Shown here: positions 1-9,297 of the stretch, one piece after another
Numbering within the stretch: position 1 is the stretch's first letter
How the letters are laid out: each line of letters opens with the position of its first letter
Assembly (NCBI RefSeq): GCF_900182635.1
Contig: NZ_FXTD01000011.1
Span: forward strand, 62,001 to 126,000
Length of the DNA stretch: 64,000 nt
Direction: 5' to 3'
Source: Halorubrum cibi
Lineage (GTDB): Archaea; Halobacteriota; Halobacteria; Halobacteriales; Haloferacaceae
The notes under the pieces: generated by a model
What the model was told of the DNA's origin: nothing
The model's input: the letters and a program-made list of their open reading frames with translations, nothing else
Database searches by the model: none
Program-made: the position numbers and the translations under genes

Positions 1-471
1 GGTCCCGCCGTCGTGGGCGTGGCCGTGTCCGCCCGCTCCGTCGAGGGCCTCCAGTCCGTCCGCGCCGAACTCGTCGACGGGAGTCACGCTGTAGTCGACG
101 GTGAGAGTGTCCTTCGTGGCGCGGACCTTCCCGACGAACGTGGAGATGTCGGCGAGGCTCCCCTCGAGGACGAAGAGTTCCATACAGTATCGGGAGCCGA
201 CGTGGTTGTGGAAGTTGGAGGCGACGAGCCCCTCGTGTTCGTGTCGGAGCCGCATCATCCGCTCCTCGACGCTCGTCGTCTCGTAGTCGAAGAGCACCGT
301 CACGACCGCCATCAGCCGGCGGTCCTCCAGCCGGTTGTCCTCGAACTCGCCGAGGAGGTTTCGGGAGGCCTCCCGTATCACCTCGCTTCGGCCGGTGTAG
401 CCGTGTTCGTCGGCGAACTCGTCGATCCGGTTGAGCAACTCCTCGGGCATCGACACGCTGACGACGGTCAT
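1..471 (-). CDS. nikR: NikR nickel-responsive repressor (C-terminus cut by window edge)
   Basis: This is a nickel-dependent DNA-binding repressor of the ribbon-helix-helix family, expected to control nickel uptake genes. Residues 1-45 form the RHH domain. The ligand-binding domain carries the nickel ligands in register with E. coli NikR plus one residue: H77, H88, H90 (motif [10 protein letters not shown]) and C96. The tail before the window edge is rich in Gly and His ([10 protein letters not shown]) and may add metal binding. The reading frame stays open to base 1, so the true C-terminus lies outside. It lies 27 nt downstream of the PadR-like gene on the same strand. The assignment rests on motif match; the target genes are not visible here. 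Confidence 0.9.
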   Translation of the reverse strand, partial: MTVVSVSMPEELLNRIDEFADEHGYTGRSEVIREASRNLLGEFEDNRLEDRRLMAVVTVLFDYETTSVEERMMRLRHEHEGLVASNFHNHVGSRYCMELFVLEGSLADISTFVGKVRATKDTLTVDYSVTPVDEFGADGLEALDGAGGHGHAHDGGT

Positions 472-498
472 ATGTAATAATTCACTCCCCGAATGTTG

Positions 499-882
499 TT
501 AACCTTTGAGGTCGGCGTCGTCGCTGCCGGCGTCATCAGGGAGGTGATCGTCAGGGCGGTCGGCGTCGGATCGGTCTGCGTCGGGACAGTCGAGGCGGAC
601 AGTCCCTGCCTCGACGCGCTCGGAGAGCCACTCGTAGTGGTCGAGGAGGGCGGCCTCGCCGGCGTCGGTGAGCGTGTAGACGTCTCCGAGCCCCTCGGCG
701 CGGCGGGCGAGGTAGCCGGCCTCGACCATCGCGGTGAGAGTCGCGTAGAAGCTCTGCGGATCGAGCCGCTCGTCGTAGTGGGTCTCGAGCCGGCTCTTGA
801 GCGACTGCGCCCGCAGCTCGCCGGCCTCGTAGATCAGCGCACAGCAGTCGCGCCGCCGCCCGCTGTGGAACCACTTCGTCAT
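499..882 (-). CDS. PadR-like winged-helix transcriptional regulator
   Basis: The 127-residue protein begins at the ATG reading MTKWFHSG. A winged-helix core (about residues 10-90) includes a recognition region near SFYATLTAMVEAG and a wing near GDVYTLTDAGEAALLDHYEW, which fits PadR/phenolic-acid-type regulators. The C-terminal 30 residues are a disordered Asp-rich tail typical of haloarchaea. An upstream in-frame start exists but would add Arg-rich sequence with no family resemblance, so the shorter start was chosen. It lies directly upstream of nikR on the same strand and could be cotranscribed. The ligand and targets are unknown. Confidence 0.7.
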   Translation of the reverse strand: MTKWFHSGRRRDCCALIYEAGELRAQSLKSRLETHYDERLDPQSFYATLTAMVEAGYLARRAEGLGDVYTLTDAGEAALLDHYEWLSERVEAGTVRLDCPDADRSDADRPDDHLPDDAGSDDADLKG

Positions 883-1081
883 ACCCCGCGTTCCGGTCGC
901 GGCCTCACGACGGTTTCGGTCGAGGGGCGTGAACCGGGGGGACGCGATCGGGTCCTCGCGGAAGTCACGGGCACGGTTCCCGCACCGCACCTCACGCCTC
1001 CCCAGCCTCGCCGCGCGACTCGCGGCTCCGCCGCTCGCTTCGCGCGCGCCACCGCGACGGAGGGTCGCTCGGGCGTCCCTC

Positions 1082-1732
1082 TCAGGTCGCCTCGAGCAGT
1101 TCGTCGAAGGCCTCCACGCGGCGGTCGCCGAGGACGCACCGCCCCCGGTCGGCGTGGCCGACGCGCTCGACGTGGACCGCGTCGAGCCCGGCGTTCCAGG
1201 CCGCGCCCACGTCGCTCTCGCCGTCGCCGGCGTAGTACCCCCGGTCGCGGGCGTCGACGCCCATCGCGTCCATCGCGACCTCCAAGGGATCCGGATCGGG
1301 CTTCCAGCCGGTCTCGTCGGTACAACAGACGACCGCGTCGAACCGGGAGTCCAGATCGAGCCGGTCGAGGACGGGCTCGGCGAGGAACCGCTGGCAGTGC
1401 GTGACGAGTCCGACGGGGCGGTTCGCGGCGTCGAGCCGGTCGAGCAGCCGGGCCGCGTCGTCGTGGAGGTACGTCGCCTCCGCGCGGGCGATCGGGTCCT
1501 CCACGTCGTGAAAGGCCGGCCAGAACCGGTCGGGGTCGACGCCCATCCCGCGGAGGGTCCCGGCGCGCGACCCGCCGAGCCCGTGCCAGAGGACGTACGC
1601 CTCGCGGTCGGAGAATCGCCGGCCGAGGCGGTCGCCGACGCGGTCGAACACCCCGCGGGTGTACGCCCACTCGGCGTCGACGAGCGTCCCGTCGAGGTCG
1701 AACAGGTGGAAGTCGTACTCGGCGAGGACCAT
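1082..1732 (-). CDS. HAD-superfamily hydrolase, phosphoglycolate phosphatase-like
   Basis: This is a 216-residue phosphatase of the haloacid dehalogenase superfamily. Motif I is FDLDGTLVD, with nucleophile D12 and acid/base D14. Motif II is near GLVTHCQ, motif III is the Lys in TGWKPDPDP, and motif IV is GDGESDVGAAWNAG. The cap domain (about residues 17-80) resembles phosphoglycolate phosphatases. It is probably soluble and monocistronic. The substrate cannot be told from sequence; the Gph/PGPase group is only the closest type. Confidence 0.8.
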   Translation of the reverse strand: MVLAEYDFHLFDLDGTLVDAEWAYTRGVFDRVGDRLGRRFSDREAYVLWHGLGGSRAGTLRGMGVDPDRFWPAFHDVEDPIARAEATYLHDDAARLLDRLDAANRPVGLVTHCQRFLAEPVLDRLDLDSRFDAVVCCTDETGWKPDPDPLEVAMDAMGVDARDRGYYAGDGESDVGAAWNAGLDAVHVERVGHADRGRCVLGDRRVEAFDELLEAT

Positions 1733-1791
1733 GGGGGCGTCCGTAGGCGCCGACCCGATAAGTGCGTTGTGGCGACGCCGCCGAGCGAGCG

Positions 1792-2109
1792 TCAGTCGCC
1801 GACGAGCGGGAGCGGGATCTCGAGTGCGACGGCGAGCGTGACGACGGCCAGCGCGAGCAGGGCGACCGCGACGGGGATCATGACCAGCGACCCGTCGATC
1901 GCGCCGATCGCCGCGATCACGCCGAACCAGAGCAGCGCGACGGCGAGCGCGAGCGACACGATCGTCCAGAACACGTTCATCAGCGCGTCCTCGACCGCCT
2001 TTCGGACGATCCAGTAGCGTGTCGACGCGTCACCGGCCGGCGCGTCTCCGGCGTCGTCGTCGGACGGCCGATCGCGGGTCTCGGCCGCGTCGTCGGATGG
2101 AGGGCTCAC
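1792..2109 (-). CDS. Small two-helix membrane protein, haloarchaeal
   Basis: The reading frame gives 105 residues from a GTG start (VSPPSDD). An acidic cytoplasmic N-terminus of about 45 residues precedes two hydrophobic helices (about 48-70 and 74-98), ending EIPLPLVGD. The GTG at 2109 was chosen because a TATA-like element lies about 26 nt upstream, which suits a leaderless message; a second GTG at 2121 is possible. No enzymatic motif is present. The function is not recognised. Confidence 0.6.
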   Translation of the reverse strand: MSPPSDDAAETRDRPSDDDAGDAPAGDASTRYWIVRKAVEDALMNVFWTIVSLALAVALLWFGVIAAIGAIDGSLVMIPVAVALLALAVVTLAVALEIPLPLVGD

Positions 2110-2130
2110 GGCCGGAATCACGGGTCGGCC

Positions 2131-2139
2131 CGATATATA
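2131..2139 (-). promoter_or_regulatory. TATA-like box for the two-helix membrane protein gene
   Basis: The AT-only stretch atatatat stands out in very GC-rich surroundings. It is centred about 26 nt before the GTG at 2109, the spacing expected for an archaeal TATA box with a leaderless transcript. Confidence 0.5.
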
Positions 2140-2212
2140 TCGTGACGGTCGTAGCGGTCGTGACGGCCGTGGCGGACGTAGCGGTCGCGACGGCCGCGGA
2201 GTCGCCGCGGCA

Positions 2213-2578
2213 TCAGTCCCGAACGTGGATCGACGACCCGAGGTACTTGTGGAGGACCTCGTCGACCGACTCCGCGTTGAACCGGGAGCGGTCCGCGTCG
2301 ATCGCGGCCTCGAGCGCGTCGAGGTACGCGCGGTCCGTCCGGAGTTCGCGGAACGCGACGCGCTCCACCTCGACTCCCAGCCGCTCGCCGAGGAACCGGC
2401 GGACCGACGGCTCGTCGCCGACCTCGCCGCGCCAGAGCCGGTCGCGGAACAACAGCCACCCCTCCTCGCCCGGCTCGACCGCGGGGACCTCCACCGTCGT
2501 CTCGAAGCGATCCGGGTCGGCGCGCGCTCCCTCGGGATCGATCCGAAACGTGACGCGAAAGACGTAGGCGGCGTCCAT
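2213..2578 (-). CDS. LWR-salt family protein
   Basis: The 121-residue protein matches the haloarchaeal LWR-salt family: it begins as a beta-rich module (YVFRVTFRIDPEGA), has the family tripeptide in FRDRLWRGEVGD (about residues 44-55), and ends with a helical C-terminal half (ESVDEVLHKYLGSSIHVRD). The family is usually 110-130 residues and is found next to the cis-prenyltransferase gene in haloarchaea, as here, where uppS is divergent. It is predicted cytoplasmic. No biochemical role is known for the family as far as I know. Confidence 0.8.
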   Translation of the reverse strand: MDAAYVFRVTFRIDPEGARADPDRFETTVEVPAVEPGEEGWLLFRDRLWRGEVGDEPSVRRFLGERLGVEVERVAFRELRTDRAYLDALEAAIDADRSRFNAESVDEVLHKYLGSSIHVRD

Positions 2579-2720
2579 ACCGGGCCTCGTCGACGGGTCG
2601 ACGAATAACGCTTTCGCGGGTCGAGCCGAATTCGGGTCGACGGACGTCCGTCCGATTCACGATCCGTGTCATCGAGGAACAACGACAAGCTACATACGAC
2701 CCCGCGGCGTTGTCCCGGTC

Positions 2721-3674
2721 ATGCTGAATCGGCTCCGCTCGGCCGTCGAACGCGCGTACCTGCGGCACCTCCGCCGGCGGGTCGAGACGGTCCCGACCCA
2801 CGTCGCCGTCATTCAAGACGGAAACCGTCGATACGCCCGCGAGCGCGGCGACGACGCCCCGGACGGCCACCGCGCCGGCGCGGACACGACCGAGCGCGTC
2901 CTCGACTGGTGTGCGGATCTGGGCGTCTCGGAGCTGACGCTGTACGCCTTCTCGACGGAGAACTTCGAGCGACCCGACGAGGAGCTCGAGCCGCTCTTCG
3001 ACCTCCTCGAGGCCAAGCTGTTGGAGTTCGCGGACGCCGACCGCGTCCACGACCAGGGGGTTCAGGTCCGCGCCATCGGCGACGTCGATCGGCTCCCGCT
3101 GCGGGTGCGCGAGGCGGTCGACTACGCCGAGGAGCGCACCGCCGACAACGACCGCTTCACGCTCAACGTCGCGCTCGCGTACGGCGGGCGCACCGAGCTG
3201 CTCGACGCGGCTCGCGGCGTCGCCCGCGAGGTCGCGGAGGGCGGTCTCGACCCCGCGGACGTGGACGTCGAGACGGTCGAGCGCCGGCTCTACGACCGCC
3301 CGATCCGCGACGTCGACCTCATCGTTCGGACCGGCGGCGACGAGCGCACCTCGAACTTCCTGCCGTGGCACGCCAACGGCAACGAGGCGGCGGTCTACTT
3401 CTGTACGCCCTACTGGCCCGAATTCTCCGAGGTGGACTTCATGCGCGCCATCCGGACGTACCAGGCTCGAGAGGAGTCCTGGCAGCGTGCTCGTGCGGAA
3501 CGCGCCGCGGCCCTCGTCCGCGCGGTCGCCGAGGTCGAACTGACGGAGGCGCGGCGAGTGGCGGGCCGGCTCCGCGGGCGGCTGCCGCGGAGCGAACACG
3601 ACGTCGTCACCGAGGAGCTTCCGGACGGTGAGGCCGTACGGGAGGCCGACGCCGAGTCGGAGCCGGCCGGCTAA
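2721..3674 (+). CDS. uppS: Polyprenyl diphosphate synthase, cis-type (UppS family)
   Basis: This is a cis-prenyltransferase that condenses isopentenyl diphosphate units to build a polyprenyl chain, most likely the dolichol-type carrier for N-glycosylation. Conserved motifs include VIQDGNRRYA (catalytic Asp33), DGHRAGA, LTLYAFSTENF with following Arg, and the C-terminal RTGGDERTSNFLPW and CTPYWPEF. The core ends near residue 255. A charged tail of about 60 residues follows, longer than in bacterial enzymes (about 250 residues). The ATG is preceded by an AT-rich stretch (acaagctacatacg) at the expected promoter distance. It is divergent from the LWR-salt gene. Confidence 0.93.
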   Translation: MLNRLRSAVERAYLRHLRRRVETVPTHVAVIQDGNRRYARERGDDAPDGHRAGADTTERVLDWCADLGVSELTLYAFSTENFERPDEELEPLFDLLEAKLLEFADADRVHDQGVQVRAIGDVDRLPLRVREAVDYAEERTADNDRFTLNVALAYGGRTELLDAARGVAREVAEGGLDPADVDVETVERRLYDRPIRDVDLIVRTGGDERTSNFLPWHANGNEAAVYFCTPYWPEFSEVDFMRAIRTYQAREESWQRARAERAAALVRAVAEVELTEARRVAGRLRGRLPRSEHDVVTEELPDGEAVREADAESEPAG

Positions 3675-3690
3675 GTCGATCGGAGGCCGG

Positions 3691-4149
3691 CTACGCCGGG
3701 TTCTTTCGCGTGAGATCGCTGCCGCAGATCGGACAGCGCTCGCGGTTCTCCTCGAAGGTCCGGCTACAGCCGACACACTGGAACCGCCACTCGCGCTCCT
3801 CCGTGATCCCGTCGCGGGCGATGGGCTCGACCCCCAAGTCGAGCCGCTCGGCGACGTTCTGCATCGCGTAGTCGTCGGTGACGAGGGTGGCGTCGAGCTC
3901 GAGAGCCGTCGCGATCAGTCGAACGTCGGTCTCGGACAGTTCCGCGGCGTCGCCGGAGCCGCGGGCCGCGCGTTGAACGTTCGTCACCGCCTCCGGGGCC
4001 GGCACGTGGATCGTCATCCCCGAGCCCTCCATCGCGTCGAACCGGAGCGCGGTCTCTCCGTTGAGTTCGTCGTGGACCTCCGGAACGGAGACCACGGGGT
4101 CGTCGGTGGTGTACTCGTGAATGAACGCGGACGTGTCGAGAACTCTCAT
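3691..4149 (-). CDS. NOB1-like PIN-domain endonuclease with zinc ribbon
   Basis: The 152-residue protein combines an N-terminal PIN nuclease domain with a C-terminal zinc ribbon. PIN acidic residues are visible at D5 (MRVLDTSAF) and in the SETDVRLIATAL and VTDDYAM motifs. The ribbon is a CxxC pair (FQCVGC) followed by CPIC. This layout is that of archaeal Nob1, which cleaves the 3' end of pre-16S rRNA during small-subunit maturation. Its ATG overlaps the stop of the PRC-barrel gene (ATGA), so the two are probably translationally coupled. The start was chosen on that overlap. Confidence 0.88.
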   Translation of the reverse strand: MRVLDTSAFIHEYTTDDPVVSVPEVHDELNGETALRFDAMEGSGMTIHVPAPEAVTNVQRAARGSGDAAELSETDVRLIATALELDATLVTDDYAMQNVAERLDLGVEPIARDGITEEREWRFQCVGCSRTFEENRERCPICGSDLTRKNPA

Positions 4150-4394
4150 CAGCGGCCGACGACGATGTAGTCTTTCACCGCCTGGACGTTCGCGACCGGC
4201 ACCCGGAGCCGTCCCGTCTCGTCGACGTCGAACGCCACGCGCTCGGGGCTGAGCTGTTCGTGCGGGCTCACGAGCAGGTGGTGGAGCTGCCCCGATTTCA
4301 GGTCCATCGTGATGTTGTACAGATCGCCGAGTTCGGTCCCGTCCGAGCCCATCACCGCCTTCCCCGACAGGTTCTCCGCCAAGATGTTCGCCAT
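4149..4394 (-). CDS. PRC-barrel domain protein
   Basis: The 81-residue protein is a single PRC-barrel domain (small beta-barrel), with the typical opening AENLSGKAVMGSDGTELGDLYN and later DYIVVGR. Archaeal stand-alone PRC-barrel proteins are widespread, and members next to Nob1 suggest a link to RNA or ribosome maturation; recent archaeal work ties some PRC-barrel proteins to cell division, so its role is open. The start was chosen because a TATA-like tttaata lies about 26 nt upstream. Its stop codon overlaps the Nob1-like ATG. Confidence 0.85.
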   Translation of the reverse strand: MANILAENLSGKAVMGSDGTELGDLYNITMDLKSGQLHHLLVSPHEQLSPERVAFDVDETGRLRVPVANVQAVKDYIVVGR

Positions 4395-4416
4395 GTGGGC
4401 ACACTTCCGGTCGACG

Positions 4417-4423
4417 GTATTAA
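4417..4423 (-). promoter_or_regulatory. TATA-like box for the PRC-barrel/Nob1-like operon
   Basis: The element reads tttaata on the minus strand and is centred 26 nt upstream of the PRC-barrel ATG, in an otherwise GC-rich intergenic region shared with the divergent infB gene. Confidence 0.5.
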
Positions 4424-4573
4424 ACGCCACGGGCCGTCGGACGGACGGCCGACGGATCCCGCCGCCGACGTCTCCGGGGCGGATCCCGCGGCCGCCGTCG
4501 CGGGCGCGTCCTGAAACACTTAACTGACGGCCGAGCCGAACGGGACACAACCACCTTCTGGGGGGCGATTCTC

Positions 4574-6367
4574 ATGACTGACGACACACACACGGACACC
4601 CTTCGGACGCCGATCGTCGCCGTGCTCGGCCACGTCGACCACGGGAAGACGAGCCTCCTCGATACGATCCGCGGCTCCGCGGTGAGCGAGGGCGAGGCCG
4701 GCGCGATCACCCAGCACATCGGCGCGACCGACATCCCGCTCTCGACGATCTCGACGATGGCGGGCGAGCTCGTGAACCCCGACGACTTCGATCTGCCCGG
4801 ACTGCTCTTCATCGACACGCCGGGTCACCACTCCTTCTCGACGCTTCGCGCCCGCGGGGGCGCGCTCGCAGACATCGCGGTGCTCGTCGTCGACGTCAAC
4901 GACGGGTTCCAACCGCAGACCGAGGAGGCGATAGACATCCTCCGGCGCACGGGCACCCCGTTCGTCGTCGCCGCCAACAAGGTGGACACGACGCCCGGGT
5001 GGAACCCGCAGGAGGGCGAGCCGATCCAGCGGAGCCTCGAGGCCCAATCCGAGCGCGCGGAGTCGATGCTCAACGAGAAGCTCTATGAGATCATCGGCCA
5101 GCTGTCGGACGCCGGCTTCTCGGCGGACCTCTACTGGCGGGTCCAGGACTTCCAGAAGAACATCGGGGTCGTCCCCGTCTCCGCGCTCACCGCCGAGGGA
5201 ATCCCCGACCTGCTCGCGGTGCTGATGGGCCTCTCCCAGCGGTTCATGAGAGAGGAGATGGCCATCGACGTGTTCGGACCGGGCGAGGGAACGGTCCTCG
5301 AGGTCAAAGACGAACGGGGGTTCGGGGCGACGATCGACACCGTGGTGTACGACGGCGTGGTGAGAAACGGCGACACGATCGTCGTCGGCGGCCAGGCGGA
5401 CCCGATCGTCACCGAGGTGCGCGCGCTCCTCCAGCCGCGCCCGCTCGAGGAGATCCGCACCGAGAAGAAGTTCGAGAAGGTCGCGGAGGTCGGCGCGGCC
5501 GCCGGAGTGAAGATCGCCGCGCCCGACCTCGACGACGCGATGGCGGGCGCGCCGGTCAGAGTCGTCCGCGACCACCCGGTCGAGGAGATGATCGAGGACG
5601 TGAAAGCCGAGCTCGCGGAGATAGAGGTCGACACCGCCGAGGACGGCGTCGTGATCAAGGCGGACACGCTCGGCTCGCTCGAGGCCATGGCGAACGCGCT
5701 CCGGGAGGCGGAGGTGCCGATCCTGCGCGCCGAGGTCGGCGACATCGCCCCCCGCGACATCGCCGTGGCGGAGACGGCCAACCAGGACGAGCACAAGGCG
5801 ATACTCGGGTTCAACGTCGACCTCCTCGCGAACGCCGAGCGGGAGCTCGAGAGCGCCGACGTGAAGCTGTTCACGAACGACGTGATCTACCAGCTGATCG
5901 AGGACTACGAAACGTACGTCGAGGAGCGCCAGCGCGCCCAACAGGAGACAGTCCTCGACAAGGTGGTCCGACCGTCCCGCTTCCGACTCCTCCCCGATCA
6001 CACTTTCAGACAGAACGACCCCGCGGTCGTCGGCGTCGAGGTCATCGCCGGAACGCTCCAGAACAACCGCAACGTGGGCTACTTCGAGGGCAACGAGTTC
6101 CACCGCGTCGGCGGGCTCTCGGGGATCCAGAAGCAGGGTGACGACGTCGACGAGGCCCGCGCCGGCGAGCGCGTGAGCATCGCGATCGACGGCCCCACCG
6201 TCGGCCGCGACATCGAGGAGGGCGACACCCTCTGGACGGAACTCCCCGAGAAGCACGCGAAGATCCTCGAACAGGAGCTCAAAGAGGAGATCACCGCCGA
6301 CGAGCGCGAGGCGCTCTCGGGCTACCTCGAGACCCGCCGGAAGCGCGACCCGTTCTGGGGGAAGTAA
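4574..6367 (+). CDS. infB: Translation initiation factor aIF5B (IF-2)
   Basis: This is the 597-residue archaeal IF2/eIF5B GTPase, which promotes initiator-tRNA binding and subunit joining. G1 is GHVDHGKT (residues 19-26), G3 is DTPGHHSF and G4 is NKVD, followed by domain II, the long helix-rich domain III and a second beta-barrel ([24 protein letters not shown]). The archaeal-type C-terminal helices end in [10 protein letters not shown]. Length is normal for archaea, without the bacterial N-terminal extension. A TATA-like cacttaac lies in the intergenic region before it. Confidence 0.95.
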   Translation: MTDDTHTDTLRTPIVAVLGHVDHGKTSLLDTIRGSAVSEGEAGAITQHIGATDIPLSTISTMAGELVNPDDFDLPGLLFIDTPGHHSFSTLRARGGALADIAVLVVDVNDGFQPQTEEAIDILRRTGTPFVVAANKVDTTPGWNPQEGEPIQRSLEAQSERAESMLNEKLYEIIGQLSDAGFSADLYWRVQDFQKNIGVVPVSALTAEGIPDLLAVLMGLSQRFMREEMAIDVFGPGEGTVLEVKDERGFGATIDTVVYDGVVRNGDTIVVGGQADPIVTEVRALLQPRPLEEIRTEKKFEKVAEVGAAAGVKIAAPDLDDAMAGAPVRVVRDHPVEEMIEDVKAELAEIEVDTAEDGVVIKADTLGSLEAMANALREAEVPILRAEVGDIAPRDIAVAETANQDEHKAILGFNVDLLANAERELESADVKLFTNDVIYQLIEDYETYVEERQRAQQETVLDKVVRPSRFRLLPDHTFRQNDPAVVGVEVIAGTLQNNRNVGYFEGNEFHRVGGLSGIQKQGDDVDEARAGERVSIAIDGPTVGRDIEEGDTLWTELPEKHAKILEQELKEEITADEREALSGYLETRRKRDPFWGK

Positions 6368-6502
6368 CCCCGGAGTCGTCGTCGGGATCTGCTTTTCGTT
6401 CGTTCTCGTTCGAACCCTCGACGCGAGGCGCTCCGCGCACTCGGTGGCCGGCGGTGTGTTCCTGCGACCGCCGAGGGACCGTCCGCTGATCCGTCCGTGC
6501 GA

Positions 6503-7057
6503 CTACTCGCCGAGCGCGTCGGCGACGGAGACGAACGGGACGCCGGCGCGGTCGGCCGTCACCGCGTCGCTCTCGGAGTCGCCGACGAAGACGGCCCGCA
6601 CCGGTTCGACGCCGAGCGCGTCGACCGCCGCCAGCAACGACTCCGGCTCGGGCTTGTGCGTCTCGACGGTGTCGCGACCGATCACGGCGTCGACCGCTCC
6701 CTCGAGACCGTGCGCCTCGAGGGCGATCCGGCAGGCCTCCTCGCAGTTGAGCGAGCAGACCGCCGCGGGGCGGTCGTCCTCGCCGGCGGCGAGTCGCTCG
6801 CCGAGCGGCAACAGGAGCGACTCGTTCGCGCCGTCTCGCTCGTGGTCGGCGATCGTCCCGTGGACGACGTCCTCGATGTCGTAGTCAGAGGCGGCGTCGA
6901 GCAGCGACCAGAGGTCGCCCGTCGGCGGGATCAGCGCGCGCTCGGCGTACGCGGCGATCACGTCGTCGGCGGCGGCGTCCCAGTCGACCGCGAGTTCGAG
7001 GAGGGTGCCGTCGAGGTCGTACACGATCGCGTCGGCCGCGTCGAAGGCGGTGGTCAT
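6503..7057 (-). CDS. HAD-superfamily hydrolase
   Basis: The 184-residue protein has the HAD signature VYDLDGTLLE (Asp14, Asp16), a small helical cap, motif III Lys in ETHKPEPESLL and motif IV FVGDSESDAVTADRAG. It is a member of the phosphoglycolate phosphatase-like group. Its ATG overlaps the stop codon of the acyl-CoA dehydrogenase gene, so the pair is likely one operon. A link to acyl-CoA metabolism is suggested only by that coupling. Confidence 0.8.
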   Translation of the reverse strand: MTTAFDAADAIVYDLDGTLLELAVDWDAAADDVIAAYAERALIPPTGDLWSLLDAASDYDIEDVVHGTIADHERDGANESLLLPLGERLAAGEDDRPAAVCSLNCEEACRIALEAHGLEGAVDAVIGRDTVETHKPEPESLLAAVDALGVEPVRAVFVGDSESDAVTADRAGVPFVSVADALGE

Positions 7058-8214
7058 CGTGTGTCGAAGGCGCCCCGAGCGATGACTTCCTTTTGGATCT
7101 CCGTCGTCCCCTCGTAGATCTCCGTGACCTTCGCGTCGCGGTAGAACCGCTCGACGTCGTACTCACGCGTGTAGCCGTAGCCGCCGTGGATCTGGACCGC
7201 CTCGTTGGTCACCGACATCGCGGCCTCGCTCGCCCGGTACTTCGCCCGTGCCGCCGCGACGCGGGCGTCCTCGCCCGCCTCGGCCCGCCGGCACGCCTCG
7301 CGGACGAGCAGCCGCGCGGCGGCGACGTCGGTCGACATCTCCGCCACCGTGTGGCGGACGGACCCGATCTCAGAGAGCGGCTCGCCGAACCCCTCCCGCT
7401 CCTCGGCGTACGCCGTCGCCGCCTCGAGGGCAGCCCGCGCGACGCCCACGGCCTGCGCCGCGATGCCGATCCGTCCGCCGGTCAGAACTTCGAGCGCGGC
7501 CGCGAGGCCCCGCCCTTCCTCGGTCAGCCGGTTCTCGGCGGGGATCCGACAGTCGTCGAAGGCGATCGGCGTCGTGTCGGAGGCGCGCAGACCGAGCTTC
7601 TCCTCCTTCGGGCCGACCGCGACCCCCTCCGCGTCCATGGGGACGAGGAACTGCGTGATCGAGTCGGAGTCGTCGGGGTCGACCTTCGCGAAGACGACGG
7701 CGATGCCCGCGCGCGAGCCATTCGTGATCCACTGCTTCTCGCCGTTCAGGACGTACTCGTCGGTCTCCGGGTCGCACTCGGCGGTCGTCGACATCGCCGC
7801 CGGGTTCGACCCCGCGTGCGGCTCGGAGAGACAGAACGCCCCGACCGGGCGACCGTCGGCCATCTCCGGGAGCCACCGCTCTTTCTGGGCCTCCGTGGCG
7901 AACTCGGCGAGACAGGACGCGACGAGACAGTGGACGGAGAGGGCGGTCGCGACCGCGAGCGACCCGTGCGCCAGCTCCTCGTTGACGACCGCGTACGTCG
8001 TCGCGTCCGCGTCGAACCCGCCGTAGTCTTCGGGGACGGTCAGCCCCGTGAGCCCGAGTTCCGCGAGCCCGTCCCACACCTCCTCGGGGAACGTGCCCGC
8101 CGCGTCCGCCTCCCGAGCGGTCGGCCGGACCTCCTCGGCCGCGAACTTCCGGACGAGGTCGCGGACCGCCCGCTGTTCGTCGGTGAGCGCCGACCCGACC
8201 CGCGCGCCGGTCAT
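7054..8214 (-). CDS. Acyl-CoA dehydrogenase
   Basis: This 386-residue FAD enzyme oxidises an acyl-CoA to the 2,3-enoyl-CoA and passes electrons to ETF. The family order is complete: the N-terminal helical domain (LTDEQRAVRDLVRKFAAEEVRP), the FAD/substrate loop AFCLSEPHAGSNPAAM, the beta domain with NGEKQWITNG, and the C-terminal helical domain with IHGGYGYTREYDVERFYRDAK and IYEGTTEIQ near the end. The start chosen is MTGARVG; a longer start would add nine residues. It overlaps the HAD gene by 4 nt. Substrate chain length cannot be read from sequence. Confidence 0.93.
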   Translation of the reverse strand: MTGARVGSALTDEQRAVRDLVRKFAAEEVRPTAREADAAGTFPEEVWDGLAELGLTGLTVPEDYGGFDADATTYAVVNEELAHGSLAVATALSVHCLVASCLAEFATEAQKERWLPEMADGRPVGAFCLSEPHAGSNPAAMSTTAECDPETDEYVLNGEKQWITNGSRAGIAVVFAKVDPDDSDSITQFLVPMDAEGVAVGPKEEKLGLRASDTTPIAFDDCRIPAENRLTEEGRGLAAALEVLTGGRIGIAAQAVGVARAALEAATAYAEEREGFGEPLSEIGSVRHTVAEMSTDVAAARLLVREACRRAEAGEDARVAAARAKYRASEAAMSVTNEAVQIHGGYGYTREYDVERFYRDAKVTEIYEGTTEIQKEVIARGAFDTR

Positions 8215-8292
8215 GACCCGACGTTCGACCCCGCCGGGCAAAAGTGCGCGGGGCGACGGGACGTGCGCGCGGGTCGGAAACGAGCGGGTCGC

Positions 8293-9297
8293 TCACTCCC
8301 AGAGCCGGTACAGTTCGTCTCGCGGCGGCTCGCGGATCGCCTCCCTGTCGAGGAGGAGGGTACCGGCCCGCTCTCCGCCGGGTCCGGTTCCCGGCTCGCG
8401 GACCGAACCGATCTCGGCGGCGTCGATCCCGGCGCGGCCGTCCCCGGCGTCGTCGAGCGCGTCGAGCGCGTCGTCGACCCGGTGTTCGGGGACCGCCGCG
8501 AGCAACGCGCCCGAGCCGAACGCGCGGAGCGGGTCGATCCCGAGCGCGTCACAGCAGGCGCGCGTCTCCGGGCGCACCGGCACGCGGTCGCGCTCGACCT
8601 CGAGGACCGTCCCGCTCGCCGTCGCGAGCTCGACGAGCGCACCGGCGACCCCGCCCTCGGTCGGGTCGTGCGCCGCGGTCGCGAACGCCCGAACCGCGGC
8701 GGCGTCGGGGACGACGCTCACCTCCTCGAGGAATCGCGCCGCCGACTCCAGCGTCTCCGCGGGCACGCCGGCGTCCGCGCATTCCTCCCGGAAGTCGGTC
8801 GCGAGGATCGCGGTCGCCTCGATGCCCGCGCCCTTCGTTAACAGCAGCCGGTCGCCGGGCGTCGCACCCCCGGTGGGGAGGAAGCGGTCGGTCGTCCCGA
8901 GCGCCGTCATCGAGAGCAGCGGACGCTCCAGCGCCGGAACCGTCTCCGTGTGGCCGCCGACGACTGCCGCGCCGACCTCGGTCGCCGCCGCGTCCACCTG
9001 GCCCGCGATCGTCTCCAGCCGATCGGGGTCCGCGTCGGGGACGAGAACGGTGTTCGTCAGCCACCGCGGGTCCGCGCCGCTCGCGGCCACGTCGTTACAG
9101 GCGACGTGGACCGCGAGCCGCCCGACAGCGTCGGTCGCGAGCGAGAGCGGATCGGTGGCGACGACGAGCGTCCGATCGCCTAAGTCGATCGCGGCCGCGT
9201 CCTCGCCGTAGGCGGGGCCGACCGCGACCGCCGGGTCCATCGCTCCCGTGGCCGCGAGGAGGTCCTCGAGGGCGTCGGGCGGGACCTTCCCGGTCAT
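8293..9297 (-). CDS. AIR synthase family protein (HypE/ThiL-like fold)
   Basis: The 334-residue protein has the PurM/AIR-synthase fold. Its N-terminal domain contains AYGEDAAAIDLGDRTLVVATDPL and NDVAASGADPRW, and its C-terminal ATP-binding domain contains GDRLLLTKGAGIEATAILA and HDPTEGGVAGALVELA. The N-terminal GKVPP resembles HypE-like proteins, but no hydrogenase genes lie nearby, so a hydrogenase role is unlikely. Its ATG overlaps the stop of the alanyl-tRNA editing gene, so the two are coupled. The product of the reaction is unknown. Confidence 0.82.
   Translation of the reverse strand: MTGKVPPDALEDLLAATGAMDPAVAVGPAYGEDAAAIDLGDRTLVVATDPLSLATDAVGRLAVHVACNDVAASGADPRWLTNTVLVPDADPDRLETIAGQVDAAATEVGAAVVGGHTETVPALERPLLSMTALGTTDRFLPTGGATPGDRLLLTKGAGIEATAILATDFREECADAGVPAETLESAARFLEEVSVVPDAAAVRAFATAAHDPTEGGVAGALVELATASGTVLEVERDRVPVRPETRACCDALGIDPLRAFGSGALLAAVPEHRVDDALDALDDAGDGRAGIDAAEIGSVREPGTGPGGERAGTLLLDREAIREPPRDELYRLWE

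Noticed and set aside
929-2017. Long plus-strand frame of 362 codons over the HAD gene
   Set aside because: High-GC genomes give long antisense frames; the minus-strand HAD protein has all motifs and typical acidic composition.
2118-3776. Long minus-strand frame of 552 codons opposite uppS
   Set aside because: Its content is Arg-rich and Pro-rich and lacks motifs, while uppS and the LWR-salt gene explain the region.
8293-9297. Assignment of the AIR-synthase family gene as hydrogenase maturation factor HypE
   Set aside because: The fold fits, but no hyp or hydrogenase genes are nearby, and its coupling is to an alanyl-tRNA editing gene.
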